Origin: an uncultured Cellvibrio sp.
GTDB taxonomy: Bacteria; Pseudomonadota; Gammaproteobacteria; Pseudomonadales; Cellvibrionaceae
Reading direction: 5' to 3'
DNA: 6,613 nucleotides
Assembly: GCA_946482385.1 (NCBI GenBank)
Contig: CAMLRI010000128.1
Span: 1 to 6,613, forward strand
Made by a program: the position numbers and the translations under genes. Below, in pieces: positions 6,006 to 6,613 of the stretch. Position 1 is the stretch's first letter, and every line of letters starts with the position of its first letter. Under the pieces are notes generated by a model. That model was not told where the DNA came from. It did no database searches and saw nothing but the letters and a program-made list of their open reading frames with translations.

Positions 6006-6613
6006 TTAGGCGCGTGAACCCTGTGCGTAAACATCGTCTTCGGGCAGGAGTTCATCGTCCAGGTCGATAATCTCTTCGCCCAACTCGGCGGCGCTATCAA
6101 ACTCCATGGCTGGTGTTTTGGCCATGGCGTGTTGCGCAGCCTGAACGCGGCCTTCGCTGAGGTCTTCTTCCGGCAGTTTGAAACCGGCTACAGATTCGCG
6201 CAGGTCGAGGGCCATTTCGGCCAGGTTACCAATCGACTGGGCGGTAGCTGAGGTACCGGCAGAGGTTTGGGTGGTAATTTCCTGAATAACATTCATCGTG
6301 TTGGAGATGTGGCCGGCAGAGGATGCCTGTTGGCGCGCGGCGTTGGAAATGTTCTGGATCAATTCCGCCAGCGAGGTAGATACGTTTTCAATTTCTTCCA
6401 GTGCCACACCCGCGTCCTGTGCGAGGCGCGCACCGCGCACTACTTCAGAGGTGGTTTGTTCCATCGAAATTACCGCTTCGTTGGTGTCGTTCTGAATCGT
6501 TTTAACCAGCGCTTCGATCTGCTTGGTTGCCGCCGCGGAACGTTCCGCAAGGCGCTGTACTTCGTCCGCTACCACCGCGAAGCCGCGGCCCGCGTCACCG
6601 GCCATAGATGCCT
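6006..6613 (-). CDS. pilJ: PilJ-type methyl-accepting chemotaxis protein, C-terminal 202 residues (5' end cut off by window)
   Basis: This is the cytoplasmic end of the chemoreceptor that feeds the Pil-Chp kinase. The frame is open to the right edge and ends with TAA at 6006-6008. The first visible residues, AGDAGRGFAVVADEVQRLAERS, are the most conserved stretch of MCP signalling domains, just after the hairpin tip that contacts CheW and the kinase. A long heptad coiled coil follows (ATKQIEALVKTIQ, SLAELIQNISNAARQQ, IQEITTQTSAGT), running back toward the membrane and ending at AGFKLP. Glu/Gln pairs in this arm are candidate methylation sites for PilK. A 54-residue acidic tail follows FKLP and ends in AQGSRA, with no NWETF-type CheR-docking pentapeptide. 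The transmembrane and periplasmic parts lie outside the window. The MCP family call is certain; the PilJ call rests on its adjacency to pilK and chpA. Confidence 0.93.
   Translation of the reverse strand, partial: ASMAGDAGRGFAVVADEVQRLAERSAAATKQIEALVKTIQNDTNEAVISMEQTTSEVVRGARLAQDAGVALEEIENVSTSLAELIQNISNAARQQASSAGHISNTMNVIQEITTQTSAGTSATAQSIGNLAEMALDLRESVAGFKLPEEDLSEGRVQAAQHAMAKTPAMEFDSAAELGEEIIDLDDELLPEDDVYAQGSRA

Overview
The window is one contiguous piece of a Pil-Chp chemosensory operon, the chemotaxis-like pathway that controls type IV pili and twitching in gammaproteobacteria. Everything is read from the minus strand, so the biological order runs from the right edge to the left. It holds the 3' end of a pilJ-type chemoreceptor (6006-6613, cut by the right edge), a complete pilK-type CheR methyltransferase (5052-5909), and the first 1677 codons of a giant chpA-type histidine kinase (1-5033, cut by the left edge). 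All three genes lie in the same reading phase.

The gene order pilJ-pilK-chpA, the multi-Hpt architecture of ChpA and its H-box sequence are typical of Pseudomonas and of marine or plant-polymer-degrading relatives (Cellvibrionales such as Cellvibrio, Saccharophagus and Teredinibacter). Base composition is GC-rich, roughly 60% by eye. The window does not allow a genus call.

Layout from right to left: the cytoplasmic signalling coiled coil of PilJ with a 54-residue acidic tail; a 96-bp gap with a perfect 10-bp-stem GC hairpin; pilK; an 18-bp gap starting with a tandem stop and containing the chpA ribosome binding site; then chpA. The visible ChpA contains eight Hpt-like helical modules joined by long Ala/Glu/Asp/Pro-rich linkers, and ends just inside the dimerisation helix (H-box). 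The ATPase, CheW and receiver domains expected in ChpA lie beyond the left edge, and pilG, pilH and pilI are expected beyond the right edge.

Expected function from the family: PilJ senses surface- or pilus-related input at the membrane, PilK methylates PilJ glutamates to set sensitivity, and ChpA autophosphorylates and passes phosphate through its Hpt modules to the receivers PilG and PilH, which act on pilus extension and retraction and on cAMP. The most interesting content is inside ChpA. Only four of the eight modules keep a histidine at the phospho-site, and one otherwise well-formed module has arginine there. The disordered linkers carry three repeat types: a pure (GAAGCC)9 microsatellite, an EEP array, and three spaced LSxxY motifs. 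I see no mobile element, RNA gene or CRISPR array.
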